From Actinomycetes bacterium (GTDB lineage Bacteria > Actinomycetota > Actinomycetes > Jiangellales > Jiangellaceae): a DNA stretch of 39,240 nt. The position numbers and the translations under genes are program-made. Of this stretch, positions 25,530 to 36,429 are shown in pieces. Position 1 is the stretch's first letter, and every line of letters begins with the position of its first letter. Under the pieces are notes generated by a model. That model was given only the letters and a program-made list of their open reading frames with translations. It had not been told where the DNA came from and made no database searches. The stretch lies in assembly GCA_021793295.1 (NCBI GenBank), contig JAJYTA010000021.1, positions 1 through 39,240 on the forward strand. Reading direction: 5' to 3'.

Positions 25530-25600
25530 ACGTGGCACGCTGAATGTGACCTGACGCGCCCGCTTTGCCCTGGTTTGTGGAACGCTTCAACGTGCCACGC
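25530..25600. repeat. Family-1 palindromic repeat, copy D (inverted)
   Basis: On the minus strand this begins GCGTGGCACG TTGAAGCGTT like copies B and C and ends TTCAGCGTGCCACG; it has only one right-end module. The middle has diverged. It sits between the two family-2 copies. Confidence 0.75.
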
Positions 25601-25657
25601 AGCAGCCTCAGGCCCATCACCACGACAATTCGCCTCGCGACGGCCTGTGCCGCTGGA

Positions 25658-25705
25658 GATCATGAGCCACCACCGGCCCTCCAACGCCGCAGGCGACTCA
25701 TGATC
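25658..25705. repeat. Family-2 palindromic repeat, copy 2
   Basis: The second 48-base copy, in the same orientation as the first, with symmetrical ends GATCATGAG...CTCATGATC (9 perfect bases). The inner core differs from copy 1 by about one base. It ends 54 bases before the xylB stop and could terminate transcription from either side. Confidence 0.72.
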
Positions 25706-25759
25706 GCACTCAGCGCGCCTGCGCACCGCCCGCTGTCAGTGCTACGAGCAACAGGTAGC

Positions 25760-27154
25760 TCAGCCGTGCAGGCGAGCGCGTACCTCGGCGTACGGCTCCC
25801 GGATCTGGGCCGAGTCGGCCTCGGGCTCGACGGTCGTGTCGACCTCCAACGGCCATTCCGGCGGCGTCTCGGTACCGGCCAGCGCCCACGCCGCCTGCCG
25901 GGCGGCTCCGCGGGCGACGTACTCGGCGGCGGCCGGGACGACGACGGGCACCCCGAAGACGTCGGCCGCCACGGTCCGCACGGCCGCCGACTGGGCTGCG
26001 CCGCCGACCAGCACGATGCGCTCGACTGCCACGTCATGGGCCCGCAAGGCGTCCACGCCGTCGGCCAATCCGCACAGCATGCCCTCGATCGCAGCGCGCG
26101 CCAGCATCGGCTGCGTCATGTTCGCCCGCGTCAGGCCGGTCAGTGTTCCGGTGGCATCCGGCAGATCCGGTGTTCGTTCACCGTCGAGGTAGGGCAGGAA
26201 CACCAACCCGCCCGAACCCGGCGGCGCCTGCATCGCCAGCCGATCGAGCCCGGCCAGGTCGGTCCCCAGCATCGTCGCCGTCGCCGACAACACCCGGGCC
26301 GCGTTGAGCGTGGCCACGAGGGGCAGGTGCCGCCCGGTGGCGTCGGCGAAACCGGCGACGATGCCGGTCACGTCGGTCACCGGCCAGTCGGAGACGGCGA
26401 ACACCGTGCCACTCGTACCCAGCGACACGACGACGTCGCCGGGTTCGAGCGTCAATCCCAGCGCCGCGCCCATGTTGTCGCCCGTACCGGGCGCGACCAC
26501 CGCGTCCGACGGCGTCACGCCGACGATCTCGGCCGGCGAAGCGACGCGCGGCACGTCGAGACTCCGACCGAAGGCGAGCTCGAGCAGATCGGGCCGGTAC
26601 GACTCCGTGGCCGCGGACCAGTAGCCGGTGCCGGACGCGTCGCCGCGGTCGGTGGTGGCTTGCGTCGGGCGCCCGGTCAGCTGCCAGGTCAGGTAGTCGT
26701 GCGGGAGCATGACCCGCTCGACACGGGCGGCGTTGGCAGGCTCGTTCGTCGCCAGCCAGCGCAGCTTCGTCACGGTGAAGCTGGCGACGAGCACGAGCCC
26801 GACGGCGTCAGCCCAGGCCTGCGGCCCGCCGAGTTCGTGGGTGAGCTCGCGCGCGGCACCGGCCGAGCGGGTGTCGTTCCACAGCAACGCGGGCCGCACG
26901 ACCTCGTCGTCAGCGTCGAGCACGACCATGCCGTGTTGCTGCCCGCCGACGGCGACAGCGTCGGCGCGGTCGAGCAGCCCGTCGCCCGCCTTCTGCAGCG
27001 CCTCCCACCAGGCCCGCGGATCGACTTCGGTGCCGTCGGGGTGATCGGCGCGACCGGTGCCGACGACGGCGCCGGACTCGGCATCGGCGAGCACGACTTT
27101 GCACGACTGTGTGGACGAGTCGATTCCTGCCACCAGAGTCATGCGGGTCATCAT
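25760..27154 (-). CDS. xylB: Xylulokinase
   Basis: A 464-residue FGGY-family kinase that phosphorylates D-xylulose to xylulose 5-phosphate with ATP. Landmarks are [13 protein letters not shown] (10-22), [27 protein letters not shown] with the catalytic-type Asp, and [13 protein letters not shown] in the FGGY C-terminal domain. Length fits XylB. Three in-frame ATG codons (27154, 27151, 27142) compete; none has a strong ribosome site, and 27142 (MTLVAGID) is a good alternative. It is 38 bases downstream of the DsbA-like gene. It could receive a pentulose from the DTE-like epimerase pathway of the neighbouring locus, but no direct operon link exists. Confidence 0.9.
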   Translation of the reverse strand: MMTRMTLVAGIDSSTQSCKVVLADAESGAVVGTGRADHPDGTEVDPRAWWEALQKAGDGLLDRADAVAVGGQQHGMVVLDADDEVVRPALLWNDTRSAGAARELTHELGGPQAWADAVGLVLVASFTVTKLRWLATNEPANAARVERVMLPHDYLTWQLTGRPTQATTDRGDASGTGYWSAATESYRPDLLELAFGRSLDVPRVASPAEIVGVTPSDAVVAPGTGDNMGAALGLTLEPGDVVVSLGTSGTVFAVSDWPVTDVTGIVAGFADATGRHLPLVATLNAARVLSATATMLGTDLAGLDRLAMQAPPGSGGLVFLPYLDGERTPDLPDATGTLTGLTRANMTQPMLARAAIEGMLCGLADGVDALRAHDVAVERIVLVGGAAQSAAVRTVAADVFGVPVVVPAAAEYVARGAARQAAWALAGTETPPEWPLEVDTTVEPEADSAQIREPYAEVRARLHG

Positions 27155-27192
27155 GCCTGGTTCGTACCGCGTCGCGGGAGTGGGGCAGGCGG

Positions 27193-27840
27193 CTAGTTCG
27201 CTGGCGCGGCCGCCCGGCTGTAGGCCTCGCGTAACGCACCGAGGAACGTCTCCACCGGCTGTGCACCGGCGACGCCGTGCGTGCGGCCCAGCACGAAGAA
27301 CGGCACGCCGTTGGCGCCCAGCTGGGCGGCTTCACGGATCTCGGCCCGGACGTCGTCGGCGAACTCGTCGGAAGCCAGCACCCGGCGGGACTCGTCGGCC
27401 GGAACGCCGACGTCGCCGGCCAGCCGCACGAGAGTGTCGTGCTCGCCCAGGTTCTCACCCTCGACCAGGTGCGCGGACATCAGGCGTTCGTGCAGGGCCG
27501 GCCCCGCGCCGTGACGACGGGCCAGGTGGGCGAGGCGATGCGCGTCGAAGGTGTTGGCGACCTTCGCGCGGTCGAGGTGATACTCGAGCCCGTCGCCAGC
27601 CGCCACCGCTGTGACGTGGTCGGTCATCGCCCGTACCCGCTCGGCGTCGCCGAACTTGCGGCGCAGGTATTCGTGCATGTCGCCCGTGGCGCCTGGAGCA
27701 ACCGAAGGATCCAGCTGGTAGCTGCGCCAGATGATGTCGACGTCATCGGCGTGCTCGAACTGCTTCAGCGCCGCCTCGAGACGCCGCTTGCCGATGTAGC
27801 ACCACGGACAGACGAAGTCGGACCAGATCTCGATCAGCAC
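27193..27840 (-). CDS. DsbA-family oxidoreductase (FrnE-like)
   Basis: A 215-residue cytoplasmic thioredoxin-fold protein with active site CPWC in [17 protein letters not shown] near the N-terminus and the family's [11 protein letters not shown] stretch with the cis-Pro loop near residue 170. FrnE-like proteins act as thiol-disulfide isomerases or oxidoreductases in stress response. No signal peptide is seen. The GTG at 27840 is preferred because GGAAGG lies 8 bases upstream and the protein begins [14 protein letters not shown] as in relatives; the frame remains open to 27897. A possible small gene (27842) ends immediately upstream. Confidence 0.9.
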   Translation of the reverse strand: MLIEIWSDFVCPWCYIGKRRLEAALKQFEHADDVDIIWRSYQLDPSVAPGATGDMHEYLRRKFGDAERVRAMTDHVTAVAAGDGLEYHLDRAKVANTFDAHRLAHLARRHGAGPALHERLMSAHLVEGENLGEHDTLVRLAGDVGVPADESRRVLASDEFADDVRAEIREAAQLGANGVPFFVLGRTHGVAGAQPVETFLGALREAYSRAAAPAN

Positions 27841-27841
27841 G

Positions 27842-28057
27842 TCACTGCCCTTCCGGTGACTCGGCCGAGGGCGCGATGGCGCACGAGCCGTCGGCACACC
27901 ACGCCGATCCGGAGTCGGACGAACTGTCGATCAGGATCAGGCCGGCGCCGATGGCGGCCGAGGCGTTCTCGTCCGGACCGGTCCGCTCGACCGGGACTCT
28001 GTGTTCGACCAACCTGACCTCCAGAGGCGCGACGTGTGTGCTCACCGAGATCAGCAT
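27842..28057 (-). CDS. Small hypothetical protein upstream of DsbA-like gene
   Basis: A 71-codon frame starting MLISVSTHVAPLEV and ending at a TGA that precedes the GTG of the DsbA-like gene by one base, which suggests coupling. An in-frame ATG at 28117 would make it 91 residues but lies in the vapB palindrome. The C-terminus is Ser/Gly/Asp rich with two Cys (WCADGSCA). I recognise no family. An overlapping plus-strand frame (27876-28133) shares the same third-codon positions, so codon bias cannot decide between them; the coupling to the next gene favours the minus strand. Confidence 0.38.
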   Translation of the reverse strand: MLISVSTHVAPLEVRLVEHRVPVERTGPDENASAAIGAGLILIDSSSDSGSAWCADGSCAIAPSAESPEGQ

Positions 28058-28103
28058 CGCCGCGTGCTCGGCTATTCCGCCGCCAGTCAGTACGGTGATG
28101 CTG

Positions 28104-28119
28104 ATATGCTTAGGCATAT
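28104..28119. promoter_or_regulatory. Palindrome and leaderless -10 at vapB start
   Basis: ATATGC-TTAG-GCATAT is a perfect inverted repeat ending inside the vapB start codon. It contains a -10-like TATGCT (28105-28110) seven bases before the ATG at 28118, which would give a leaderless message. Binding of VapB here would block transcription start, the normal autoregulation of TA operons. Confidence 0.5.
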
Positions 28120-28360
28120 GCGCACGACGGTGAATCTCCCGGACGAGCTCTATCGCGCGGTCCGGGTCAAGGCAGCCGAGGAGGGCCGCACCGTTACCTC
28201 CATCCTCGAGGAGGCGCTACGCAAGGTCCTCGCCGAGGCAGCAGACGAGCGGTCTGCTTACCGGGTGCGTCCGCTGAAAGGCGACACGACGGCAGCCGAC
28301 GATCTACCCCTCGACGACAACGCGGCCATGCGCGACCTCATGGAAGACGACGACGCGTGA
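28118..28360 (+). CDS. vapB: VapB-type antitoxin, ribbon-helix-helix
   Basis: An 80-residue protein. MRTTVNLPDELYRAVRVKAA is the ribbon-helix-helix DNA-binding fold seen in CopG/VapB antitoxins; the acidic C-terminus (DDLPLDDNAAMRDLMEDDDA) would wrap the toxin. The ATG at 28118 is chosen because the fold starts there; there is no ribosome site, consistent with a leaderless transcript. The stop overlaps the toxin's GTG by 3 bases (GTGA). It neutralises VapC and represses the operon through the palindrome at its start. Confidence 0.85.
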   Translation: MRTTVNLPDELYRAVRVKAAEEGRTVTSILEEALRKVLAEAADERSAYRVRPLKGDTTAADDLPLDDNAAMRDLMEDDDA

Positions 28361-28782
28361 TCATCCCTGACGTCAATGTGCTCGTGCACGCGTGGTGGGC
28401 GGATTCACCCGAACACGAGCGCGCTCGTCGGTGGCTCGAGAACGCCGTGGCCGCACCCGACGTCGTCGGCGTGTCGGAACTCATCTTGAGTGGAGCAGTC
28501 CGCGTACTCACTCACCCGCGCATCGCCGGCGGGGCTTTCACCAGCGCCGACGTAGTGGAACGCGCAGACGACCTCCGGCGGGCCAAGGGCGTCGTTCCCG
28601 TCCGCCCCGCGGGCCGGCACTGGGACATATTCCGCTCGTTATGCATGCGGCTCGGTGCGACCGGCGACGTCGTGCCGGACTGCTACCACGCCGCGCTGGC
28701 GCTGGAGAACGACGCGACGTTCGTCAGCACGGACCGGTTCTTCAAGCGTGTCGACGGCCTCGACTGGCAGCCACCGTGGTGA
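28357..28782 (+). CDS. vapC: VapC-type PIN-domain toxin ribonuclease
   Basis: A 141-residue PIN-domain protein, which cleaves RNA using Mg2+. Acidic active-site residues are visible: D5 in IPDVNVLVHAWW, E41 in GVSELILSGAVRV, D108 (or D104) in ATGDVVPDCYHAALA, and D126 in FVSTDRFFKRV. The TGD..PD.YHAALA pattern is typical of the VapC subgroup of mycobacteria and relatives. It begins with GTG inside the vapB stop region, so translation is coupled to the antitoxin. The beta-galactosidase gene converges on it 18 bases downstream. Confidence 0.88.
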   Translation: MIIPDVNVLVHAWWADSPEHERARRWLENAVAAPDVVGVSELILSGAVRVLTHPRIAGGAFTSADVVERADDLRRAKGVVPVRPAGRHWDIFRSLCMRLGATGDVVPDCYHAALALENDATFVSTDRFFKRVDGLDWQPPW

Positions 28783-28800
28783 CCGTGCGCCGTCGGCAGC

Positions 28801-31767
<2,967 letters not shown>

Positions 31768-31769
31768 TC

Positions 31770-32381
31770 ATGTCCGGAGACGTTCCCCATGTAGCGGGTG
31801 ATGCCGTGAGCGCTGAGCCGCTGCCCGACTGGTTGCGCCCGCCGCCCGGTGGATTCACCGCTGACGATCTCGATCGGCTCCCCGACCTGCCACCACACAC
31901 CGAGCTGATCGACGGGAGTCTCGTCTTCGAGAGCCCGCAGACCGCGTTTCATTCGATTGCCGTTGATTTCCTGACCGGTAAGCTGCGCCGTTCGGCTCCG
32001 GCGTCGCTGCGGGTACGACGCGAGATGACGATCACGCTCGGCCCACGGCAGCGACCAGAACCCGACATTGTCGTCGTCGACGCCGCAGCGAGCGGCATGG
32101 ATCGAACGACTTACGAGCCCGAAGACGTCGTACTCGCTGTCGAGGTCGTCGCCGCCGAGTCGCAGGAACGCGACCGCAAGCGCAAGCCGCAGCTTTACGC
32201 CGAAGCTGGCATCCGGCACTTCTGGCGAGTCGAGAACATCGACGGTCGGCTCACCGTCTACGTCCACGAACTCGATCCCGCCACACGCACCTACACCGTC
32301 ACCGGAATCCATCACGACCAGCTCAAGCTCACTGTGCCGTTCGGCATCGACATCGACCTCACCGAGATCGACCAGCTCTGA
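31770..32381 (+). CDS. Uma2-family (DUF820) endonuclease-like protein
   Basis: A 203-residue protein of the restriction-endonuclease-like Uma2 family, common in cyanobacteria and actinobacteria and of unknown biological role. The nuclease-type core is visible as ELIDGSLVFESP (E..DG), RPEPDIVVVDA (P-D) and DVVLAVEVVAAES (E-V-V) with RKRKPQLYAEAGIRHFWRV following. The ATG at 31770 has no ribosome site; a CATACT -10-like sequence ending 5 bases upstream suggests a leaderless message. An alternative GTG start lies at about 31806. Neighbours are divergent lacZ and convergent dnaG, which give no hint of function. Confidence 0.85.
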   Translation: MSGDVPHVAGDAVSAEPLPDWLRPPPGGFTADDLDRLPDLPPHTELIDGSLVFESPQTAFHSIAVDFLTGKLRRSAPASLRVRREMTITLGPRQRPEPDIVVVDAAASGMDRTTYEPEDVVLAVEVVAAESQERDRKRKPQLYAEAGIRHFWRVENIDGRLTVYVHELDPATRTYTVTGIHHDQLKLTVPFGIDIDLTEIDQL

Positions 32382-32415
32382 GTTCTCGCCCGCGCCGCGA
32401 CCGGTACAAGGGGCC

Positions 32416-34311
32416 TCAGGTCACGCCGAGGCCACGTTCACGTAGGTCGCGACGGTGCTTCTCCAGGGCCATCAGTTCACCGAACAGCCGGTTGTACACC
32501 TCGACCTGGGCCGATGGGTCGGTACGCTGCAACTTCGCCTTGAGCGCGACCAGCTGCCGAGACACCCACACCTCGTGCAGGCGGAGGATCACCGACTCGA
32601 CGTAGCGCGGCAGCGCCACGTCGTCGGCGGGGACGGCCTCGACGGCGAGCTCGGTCAGCACCTGCCTGATGGCGTCGTCGGGAGCGCGACTCAGCAGGTC
32701 GTCGACCCACTCCCGGCCGCCGGCCTGGGTGGCACACCCGCCGGCGGCGCTCACGGCCTCGCGCACCGCGCGGTAGACCGGTGAGAGGAACGCCTCGGCT
32801 TCGATCTCGTCGAACGTCGGCCCCGCCAGCGCCGGGCGCTGCACCACCACCCGTAGCACCTCACGCTCCAGCGCGAGCGTCTGCGGGTCGACGTTGCCGT
32901 GCACCGGGATGCCCAGAGCCTGCTGGCCCTCCAGCGGCGGCGGTGCCGGTCGCGTCGACGTCCGCTGCGGGGTGCCGGACAAGCCACGGACCCGGCGCAC
33001 CACCGACATCTCGTCCGGTGCACCCACCCAGCCGGCGAGCCGGCGAGCGTACTCGTCACGCAGTGCCCGGTCGCGGATCCGCGCCACCAGCGGCACCGCC
33101 CGCTCCAGTGCTTGCGTTCGCCCTTCGGCGTAGTCGAGATCGAACTCCTCGACGATGGTGCGGATGGCGAACTCGAACAGCGGGCGTTGCCGCGCGACCA
33201 GCTCACGCACGGCGGCATCCCCCGAGCGCTGGCGCAGCTCACAGGGGTCGAGCCCGTCCGGATCGATGGCGACGTAGGTCTGCCCGACGAAGCGCTGGTC
33301 ACCCTCGAACGCGCGCATCGCCGCCTTCTGCCCCGCTGCGTCACCGTCGAAGGTGAAGATCACCTGTCCCCGGTACTCGTCCTGGTCGCGGAGCAGCCGC
33401 CGCAACACCCGGGCGTGGTCCTCCCCGAAAGCGGTGCCGCACGTGGCCACCGCCGTGGTCACCCCGGCCAGGTGGCAGGCCATCACGTCGGTGTACCCCT
33501 CGACGACGACGGCCTGCGACGTCCGAGCGATCTCCTTCTTCGCCAGGTCGACGCCGTAGAGCAGGTGACTCTTCTTGTAGATGGGTGTCTCGGGGGTGTT
33601 CAGGTACTTCGCGTCGATGCGGTCGTCGTCGAACAGTCGCCGCGCGCCGAAGCCGACCACGTCGCCGAGCAGGTCGCGGATCGGCCAGATCAGCCGGCCG
33701 CGGAAGCGGTCGTAGGGAGCGTTGCGGCCTTGGGCCACGAGCCCGGCCATGATCAGCTCTTCGTCGGTGAAGCCCTTCTGCCGCAGGTGCCGGCGCAGGA
33801 CCTCGCCACCTTTGGGGGCGTAGCCAACGCTGAACGTTTCAGCGGCGCTCTTGTCGAACCCGCGCTCGTCGAGGAACTGCCGGCCGGCCACCGCCTCGGG
33901 AGAGCTCGCCAACGCGTCAGCATAGAACTCCGCCGCGATTCGGTGCGCCTCGACGAGGCGGGTGCGTTGTTCACGGTTCTGCCGCGGCGCGCTGCCACCC
34001 GTGGACTCCTCGTAACGCAGCTGCAGACCGACCTTGTCGGCGAGGCGCTCGACGGCCTCGGTGAACGACAGTTGGTCGTACTTCTGCACGAAGGTGATGA
34101 CGTCGCCACCCTCGCCGCAGCCGAAGCAGTACCACATGCCTCGCTGGGGGGTGACGTGGAACGACGGCGTCTTCTCGTCGTGAAAGGGGCACAGTCCCTT
34201 CAGCGACCCACCGCCGGCGTTACGCAGAGCGACGTACTCGCCGAGGATCGCGTCGACCCGAGCCCGTTCGCGCACCGTCGCGATGTCTTCGTCCCGGATG
34301 CGTCCCGCCAC
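32416..34311 (-). CDS. dnaG: DNA primase DnaG
   Basis: A 631-residue primase that makes RNA primers at the replication fork. N-terminal zinc finger CPFH...CFGC (C41, H44, C62, C65), then the RNA-polymerase core with RGRLIWPIRD, the TOPRIM domain with VVVEGYTDV and FTFDGDAAG, and the C-terminal helicase-interaction region. I take GTG 34311 (VAGRIRDED) as start because actinobacterial DnaG proteins begin with this segment; the frame stays open to 34410, but those codons lie in repeat copy B. There is only a weak ribosome site. Together with dgt downstream on the same strand this is a typical actinobacterial neighbourhood. Confidence 0.95.
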   Translation of the reverse strand: MAGRIRDEDIATVRERARVDAILGEYVALRNAGGGSLKGLCPFHDEKTPSFHVTPQRGMWYCFGCGEGGDVITFVQKYDQLSFTEAVERLADKVGLQLRYEESTGGSAPRQNREQRTRLVEAHRIAAEFYADALASSPEAVAGRQFLDERGFDKSAAETFSVGYAPKGGEVLRRHLRQKGFTDEELIMAGLVAQGRNAPYDRFRGRLIWPIRDLLGDVVGFGARRLFDDDRIDAKYLNTPETPIYKKSHLLYGVDLAKKEIARTSQAVVVEGYTDVMACHLAGVTTAVATCGTAFGEDHARVLRRLLRDQDEYRGQVIFTFDGDAAGQKAAMRAFEGDQRFVGQTYVAIDPDGLDPCELRQRSGDAAVRELVARQRPLFEFAIRTIVEEFDLDYAEGRTQALERAVPLVARIRDRALRDEYARRLAGWVGAPDEMSVVRRVRGLSGTPQRTSTRPAPPPLEGQQALGIPVHGNVDPQTLALEREVLRVVVQRPALAGPTFDEIEAEAFLSPVYRAVREAVSAAGGCATQAGGREWVDDLLSRAPDDAIRQVLTELAVEAVPADDVALPRYVESVILRLHEVWVSRQLVALKAKLQRTDPSAQVEVYNRLFGELMALEKHRRDLRERGLGVT

Positions 34312-34356
34312 GCGGCTGAGTCTACGTCCGTCGCGCGGTCGATACGCCACGGCTGC

Positions 34357-34448
34357 GCGTGGCACGCTGAAGCGTTCCACAAACCCGGCATTTCGGGCAC
34401 GTTTACTCACATTCAGCGTGCCATGGGGTCACCTTCACCGTGCCACGC
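34357..34448. repeat. Family-1 palindromic repeat, copy B
   Basis: A 92-base element with ends GCGTGGCACG and CGTGCCACGC and a nested 12-base inverted repeat TGGCACGCTGAA (34360-34371) / TTCAGCGTGCCA (34412-34423). It is about 95 percent identical to copy C (5 differences). Two right-end modules of about 22 bases lie in tandem. It covers the 3' end of the AbiEi-like gene. Confidence 0.85.
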
Positions 34449-35404
34449 GCCGGAATCGTCAACGCAGGCACGCCGGGCCGATCCGCCGCGAGAGCGGCGT
34501 GGCGAATTATGCGGTCGAGCACCACGTCCGGGTGATACATCGCTTCGGCTCCCGTCCACCGCACGACCACGAAGCCGGCCTCCTCGAGGCGTAGCTGTCG
34601 CTGCTTCTCCTCCACCAGGACCCGCTCGGCCGGCCGCCAGGCTTGGTCGGTGTATTTGATGCGACCATCGACCTCACCGACCAGCCGGAACCGGCGCCAG
34701 AGAAAGTCGACCCGGACGCCCCCGGCGCCGGAGCCGAGCACCCACGCATTGCACTCCGGGAGCGCAATGCCGGCCTGGACGAATGCCGCGTACGACAACG
34801 ACTCCGCCGGAGACTCCCGAGCGCCGTTCGCCCACGCGCCGACCAGGCATGCCTGCCGCCCGCCGCTCCAGCGCGCCATCCGCGCGGCGATGCCGGACAG
34901 CTCACCAGGACCGACGGCGCCGCGGCGCAGACCTGCGTCGGCGACGGCCAACCCTGCGGCGAAGCCGAACTCCCGCGCCACGTCCAGCGCCGCACGCGCC
35001 GGACGCGCGGCGGGTACCGCGCGCAGCACCGTCACGTCGGTCGGCTCGACCGAGGCGGTACGCAATCGGAGGCCGGGCAGCGCACGACGGCCGTGCCAGC
35101 GCCGCGGCAGCGTGAAGACCACGTCGCCCGGTTGTCCGGCAGGGACGGGAAGGTCAGCGAGTAACGCCGCGGAGTAGCCGGCCGCCCACCCTCGTTCACC
35201 GAGGGCATGCCACGCCGCACAGACCTCGATGGCATGCCGGGCAGCCGCCCGGCCCTCGGATTCTCGCCACAGTTCCGCGTCGCAATACACGCCGCGACGA
35301 AGCCGCACGAGCGAGCCGGTGGCGACCGCGTGCCGCAGCGCTCCTGGCGACATGCCGCGCGCGGCGAGCGCCTTCGTGGTGTGAACTCCGCGGATCCCGA
35401 TCAT
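34403..35404 (-). CDS. AbiEi-like antitoxin-domain / DUF559 protein
   Basis: A 333-residue protein. The N-terminus (GIRGVHTTKALAARGMSPGALRHAV, then LVRLRRGVYC) is the winged-helix domain of AbiEi-type antitoxins; the C-terminal third (VRVDFLWRRFRLVGEVDGRIKY ... RQLRLEEAGFVVVRWTG) is a DUF559/Vsr-like nuclease fold with a D...E-V-D pattern. No partner toxin (AbiEii) is adjacent, so a free-standing role is likely. The ATG at 35404 (MIGIRG) is chosen; upstream codons to 35509 lie in repeat copy C. The last 14 or so codons and the TAA stop lie within repeat copy B, so the C-terminus RGTVKVTPWHAECE is repeat-derived. Confidence 0.75.
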   Translation of the reverse strand: MIGIRGVHTTKALAARGMSPGALRHAVATGSLVRLRRGVYCDAELWRESEGRAAARHAIEVCAAWHALGERGWAAGYSAALLADLPVPAGQPGDVVFTLPRRWHGRRALPGLRLRTASVEPTDVTVLRAVPAARPARAALDVAREFGFAAGLAVADAGLRRGAVGPGELSGIAARMARWSGGRQACLVGAWANGARESPAESLSYAAFVQAGIALPECNAWVLGSGAGGVRVDFLWRRFRLVGEVDGRIKYTDQAWRPAERVLVEEKQRQLRLEEAGFVVVRWTGAEAMYHPDVVLDRIIRHAALAADRPGVPALTIPARGTVKVTPWHAECE

Positions 35405-35474
35405 GGTGAGCCAGCATGCCGAAGCGGGACCCGACGGCGCAGATCGCTGTCCACAGGCTCGTGGCGCCGCTGTC

Positions 35475-35566
35475 GCGTGGCACGCTGAAGCGTTCCACAA
35501 ACCCGGCATTTCAGGCCCGTTTACTCACATTCGGCGTGCCACGTGGTCACCTTCACCGTGCCACGC
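35475..35566. repeat. Family-1 palindromic repeat, copy C
   Basis: A 92-base element with perfect ends GCGTGGCACG (35475-35484) and CGTGCCACGC (35557-35566). Two tandem right-end modules occupy 35524-35546 and 35547-35568. It lies between the divergent AbiEi-like and Fpg/Nei genes. Confidence 0.85.
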
Positions 35567-35598
35567 ACGCATCGACGGGCGCTGGGTACGTCTCCCCC

Positions 35599-36429
35599 AT
35601 GCCGGAGCTCCCCGACGTCGAAGGGTTCCGCCGGACGCTGCGACGCGCCGCGGGCCGCACGCTCGAACGGGTCGACGTCCTGGACGGCGGCGTGCTGCGC
35701 GACGTCAGCGCCGCCGAACTTCGCGCCCGGCTGGACGGCGCCGTGCTGGCCACACCCCGGCGCCACGGCAAACACCTCGTCGCGCCGTTGCGCGCGCCGG
35801 GCCGACGCCACCGGTCCACCGAGCCCAGCATCCTGTTCCACTTCGGCATGACCGGTGCGCTGACCTGGGTCACCGACGACTCAGCGCGGCACCGGCACGA
35901 CCGCGTCGTCTTCGTGACCGACGGCGGTGAGTTGCGTTATCGCGACATGCGCAAGCTGCAGGGCATCCGACTCGCCGGCGACGATTCCGCCGTCGACCGT
36001 GTGTTGGCGCGGACAGGTCCCGATGCCGCTTCGGTGACGGTGGAGGAGTTCACCGAACGCCTGGCCCCGACCCGCCGTCAACTCAAAGCGGCCCTCATGG
36101 ACCAGGCCGTTCTCGCCGGCCTGGGCAACCTCCTGGTCGACGAGATCCTCTGGCGCGCTCGTCTGCACCCGAGAACCACGACGGCAGATCTGGGCGACAC
36201 CGACTACCGGCGCCTGCACGCCCGGATGATGACGACGTTGCGCCAAGCGTCGCCGACGGGGCGAGTACCGGACCATGCCGGGTGGCTCACCGGGCGCCGC
36301 GACCAGCCCGGCGGTTCGTGCCCGCGCTGTGGCGCGTCGTTGGCTCGCGGTCGCGTCGCCGGTCGCGCGACCGTGTGGTGCCCGCGCTGCCAGCCGGCTC
36401 AACCGACGAGCCGGGCGTGCAGCGTGTAG
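35599..36429 (+). CDS. Fpg/Nei-family DNA glycosylase-AP lyase
   Basis: A 276-residue base-excision repair enzyme that removes oxidised bases and nicks the strand. The N-terminus [11 protein letters not shown] supplies the catalytic P2 and E3; K58 in [10 protein letters not shown] is the conserved lysine; [18 protein letters not shown] is the helix-two-turn-helix; the zinc finger is C241, C244, C261, C264. The ATG at 35599 must be the start because catalysis needs Pro2. Its 3' end overlaps the convergent dgt gene by 31 bases. Which oxidised base it prefers (Fpg or Nei type) cannot be decided here. Confidence 0.93.
   Translation: MPELPDVEGFRRTLRRAAGRTLERVDVLDGGVLRDVSAAELRARLDGAVLATPRRHGKHLVAPLRAPGRRHRSTEPSILFHFGMTGALTWVTDDSARHRHDRVVFVTDGGELRYRDMRKLQGIRLAGDDSAVDRVLARTGPDAASVTVEEFTERLAPTRRQLKAALMDQAVLAGLGNLLVDEILWRARLHPRTTTADLGDTDYRRLHARMMTTLRQASPTGRVPDHAGWLTGRRDQPGGSCPRCGASLARGRVAGRATVWCPRCQPAQPTSRACSV

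Noticed and set aside
27876-28133. 86-codon plus-strand frame before vapB
   Set aside because: It runs through the vapB start and palindrome; it is less protein-like than the minus-strand frame and is not coupled to anything.
34312-34410. N-terminal extension of DnaG
   Set aside because: The extra codons lie largely in repeat copy B; actinobacterial DnaG starts at the VAGRI segment.
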